DNA from: Bacteroidales bacterium UBA5833
GTDB lineage: Bacteria > Bacteroidota > Bacteroidia > Bacteroidales > Lentimicrobiaceae
Reading direction: 5' to 3'
Length of the DNA: 64,000 nucleotides
Assembly: GCA_002433025.1 (NCBI GenBank)
Contig: DJGZ01000063.1
Location: 62,001 to 126,000, forward strand
Shown here: positions 62,199 through 64,000 of the stretch, in pieces
How the letters are laid out: each line of letters opens with the position of its first letter
Position numbering within the stretch: position 1 is the first letter of the stretch
Notes under the pieces: generated by a model
The model's database searches: none
What the model was told of the DNA's origin: nothing
What the model saw: only the letters and a program-made list of their open reading frames with translations
Made by a program: the position numbers and the translations under genes

Positions 62199-64000
62199 TC
62201 AGGCTACGGGTTCAACAACAAATAGTACATCGTTCTTGGCAACGGCATCACCGGGATTGAATTTAATCCCAGAAATAATTCCGTCGGATGTGGCCTTAAT
62301 GTTGTTCATCATCTTCATAGCCTCAATCACCGCAACGGTTTCTCCTGATTTAACCTGCTCGCCGTTTTTCTTTTTAAACTCTACCAGCATACCGGGAATA
62401 GGGGCTACCAGTGCGCCTGTGCTGATAGTGGCCTGCTTTTCTTTTTCCCTTTTTGGCTTGCGTAACTGGCGGGATGTGGTTTTAAATTCAGGAATAGCAA
62501 CAGTAAACCGCTCACCGTCAACGTAAACCTCGAGTTCATTCAGGTTTTTGGCATCCTTTTTCTGCGCAAGCTCCCCGCGCAGGGCGGCAGACACCAGTTC
62601 CTGTTCACGCTTCACATCCTCCATGGTTTTGGGCTTTACATCGTCAGGCGGGGTTTCCATGCCATATTTCCATTTCAGGAACCGCTTGCCGGTTACGGGA
62701 TAAAGGGCTACGATCAGTTTATCATCAATATCCCTGGCAAGGCCTTCAGCTTCTACTGACACACCAGGCATTTCAGGCTCAATTACACTACCTGGCCTGC
62801 AGTCGATGTGCTGCTCACCACGGGGATAATCCTTCAGCGCCCGGGCACGCAGTTCATCACTGATCGGACGGGTGGTAGCGCCGTAAAGTCCGTAGCACAA
62901 ATCCTTTACCTGCTCGGTAATCCGCGCATATTCACCTTCATAGGAATCGAAAAGCACATTGTTGACCGTTTGCACGCCGACAATCTGGCTGGTAGGGGTC
63001 ACCAGGGGAATCTGCCCCAGGTCTTTGCGCACCTTGGGCAACAACCTGAAAACATCCTCCAACTTATCCAGCGCATTCATCTGTTTGAGCTGGTTCACCA
63101 GATTTGACAGCATACCACCCGGGGTCTGGTGCATAATCACATCAGTATCAATGATGGAATATTTAGGATTGTTGTCAAGGTGCCTGTATTTGGGAATAAA
63201 CTCCTCCATTTTCGAGCTGATCTGCGATAGCTTTCTGATATCCAGCCCGGTGTCGCGGCTGGTCCCCAGCAGCGAAATCACCAGCGGCTCAATGGCTGCA
63301 TGGGAAGTCCGGTAGGCGTAAGGAGACATACAGGTGTCCACAATATCCACTCCGGCCTCTATGGCTTTAAAGATGGCCAGATCACCCATGCCTGATGTAA
63401 AGTGCGTATGCAGGTTGATGGGAAGATCTGTGATCTTTTTGAGTTCCCTCACCAGGTTATAGATATCGTAAGGTGCGATCAGTCCCGCCATATCCTTGAT
63501 GCAGATGGAATCAACGCCGAACTCCATCAATTCTCTGGCCTTGTTGATATAGTAATCAATGTTGTAGATTTCACCGCCGAGCCTCGGCTCGGTGAGGGTG
63601 TAGCAAATGGTACCCTGGAAGTGCCTGTTGTTGCGTTTCACCACCTTTGCGGCAGTTTCGAAGTTTCTGTAATCGTTCAGGGCGTCGAAGCAGCGGAAGA
63701 TATCCATTCCGTTGTCGCAGGCGCGCTGCACAAAAGCCTCCACCACATCATCGGCATAATTGCGGTAACCCACCACGTTCTGGCCGCGCAGCAGCATAAA
63801 GAACGGGGTTTTAGGCATGTACTTCTTCAGCACCCGCAGTCTTTCCCAGGGGTCTTCGTTCAGGTAGCGGTGCATGGTGTCGAATGTTGCCCCGCCCCAG
63901 GTTTCAATGGCATGAAAGCCAACCTCATCCATCATCTCGGCAACGGGAATCATATCTTCGGTGCGGCCGCGGGTCGCAAACAATGACTGGTGCCCGTCCC
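62199..64000 (-). CDS. Biotin-dependent carboxyltransferase (oxaloacetate decarboxylase alpha / pyruvate carboxylase subunit B), 5' end cut by window
   Basis: About 600 residues; the frame continues upstream past the window edge. The first visible residues, DGHQSLFATRGRTEDMIPV, match the conserved start region, so only some 20-30 residues are missing. The TIM-barrel carboxyltransferase domain has WGGATFDTMHRYL, KDMAGLIAPYDIYNL and NLHTHFTSGM (metal-binding). After PYC_OADA domain and linker (about 440-525), a C-terminal biotinyl domain carries IEAMKMMNNI. The enzyme is either the OadA-type subunit of a Na+ pump or PycB/acyl-CoA carboxyl transfer; partner genes are outside. A terminator follows. 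Confidence 0.88.
   Translation of the reverse strand, partial: DGHQSLFATRGRTEDMIPVAEMMDEVGFHAIETWGGATFDTMHRYLNEDPWERLRVLKKYMPKTPFFMLLRGQNVVGYRNYADDVVEAFVQRACDNGMDIFRCFDALNDYRNFETAAKVVKRNNRHFQGTICYTLTEPRLGGEIYNIDYYINKARELMEFGVDSICIKDMAGLIAPYDIYNLVRELKKITDLPINLHTHFTSGMGDLAIFKAIEAGVDIVDTCMSPYAYRTSHAAIEPLVISLLGTSRDTGLDIRKLSQISSKMEEFIPKYRHLDNNPKYSIIDTDVIMHQTPGGMLSNLVNQLKQMNALDKLEDVFRLLPKVRKDLGQIPLVTPTSQIVGVQTVNNVLFDSYEGEYARITEQVKDLCYGLYGATTRPISDELRARALKDYPRGEQHIDCRPGSVIEPEMPGVSVEAEGLARDIDDKLIVALYPVTGKRFLKWKYGMETPPDDVKPKTMEDVKREQELVSAALRGELAQKKDAKNLNELEVYVDGERFTVAIPEFKTTSRQLRKPKREKEKQATISTGALVAPIPGMLVEFKKKNGEQVKSGETVAVIEAMKMMNNIKATSDGIISGIKFNPGDAVAKNDVLFVVEPVA

Noticed and set aside
1..64000. Search by eye for tRNA, rRNA, CRISPR, prophage and restriction or defence genes
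   Set aside because: No cloverleaf-like T-loop with acceptor stem, no regular direct-repeat spacer array and no phage or defence gene was recognised; short or degenerate cases could have been missed.

Overview
The window reads as a chromosomal segment of an anaerobic member of the Bacteroidota, most likely Bacteroidales or a close relative. Supporting signs are TAnnTTTG-type promoter boxes, a fused LpxC-FabZ, a PorX-type regulator of type IX secretion, several proteins with T9SS-like C-terminal sorting domains, ECF sigma factors paired with membrane proteins, and the hexapeptide acyltransferase cluster of Gram-negative lipid A synthesis. No rRNA, tRNA, CRISPR array or prophage is visible. Genes run off both edges.

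Layout. 1-4.2 kb (minus): a truncated TPR-like gene, a small membrane protein, alanine dehydrogenase, TsaE and PorX. 4.4-12.1 kb (plus): HD phosphohydrolase, lpxD, lpxC-fabZ, lpxA, an ABC ATPase, a 590-bp repeat element, efp and a second lpxD-like gene. 12.2-24.7 kb: surface polysaccharide genes (O-antigen ligase/polymerase, two Wzz-type proteins, a flippase, three glycosyltransferases), with a Na+/solute symporter and murB between them. 24.7-30.1 kb (minus): an FtsE-like ATPase, a four-PAS hybrid histidine kinase and an SRPBCC protein. 30.3-33.7 kb: gatE and gatD, the archaeal-type Glu-tRNA(Gln) amidotransferase. 33.9-36.4 kb: a secreted EEP-family nuclease/phosphatase and another glycosyltransferase. 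36.8-40.8 kb (minus): an ECF sigma factor operon with a predicted anti-sigma/outer-membrane barrel fusion and an LVIVD-repeat lipoprotein. 41-44.7 kb: cinA and an Omp28-like T9SS cargo. 44.8-48.9 kb (minus): a second ECF operon with two auto-adhesin-like (DUF4097/DUF2807) proteins and a barrel. 49-51.2 kb: a queuosine-precursor transporter and a T9SS cargo. 51.4-51.7 kb: a MITE-like element. 52-60.2 kb: a sigma-54 activator followed by a three-gene flavin/iron-sulfur operon. 60.3-64 kb (minus): a secreted protein, threonine aldolase and a biotin-dependent carboxyltransferase that runs off the edge.

The most notable items are: (i) the operon at 54.1-60.2 kb, whose domain make-up matches the Stn-type electron-bifurcating transhydrogenase (NuoE-like, NuoF-like, and a GltD/NuoG fusion), with a molybdopterin-like C-terminal domain that lacks the formate dehydrogenase Cys/Sec motif; (ii) gatE-gatD, normally an archaeal signature; and (iii) an apparently undescribed family of MITE-like inverted-repeat elements at 9.8-10.4, 16.4-16.5 and 51.4-51.7 kb, one of them with an exact 6-bp target-site duplication.
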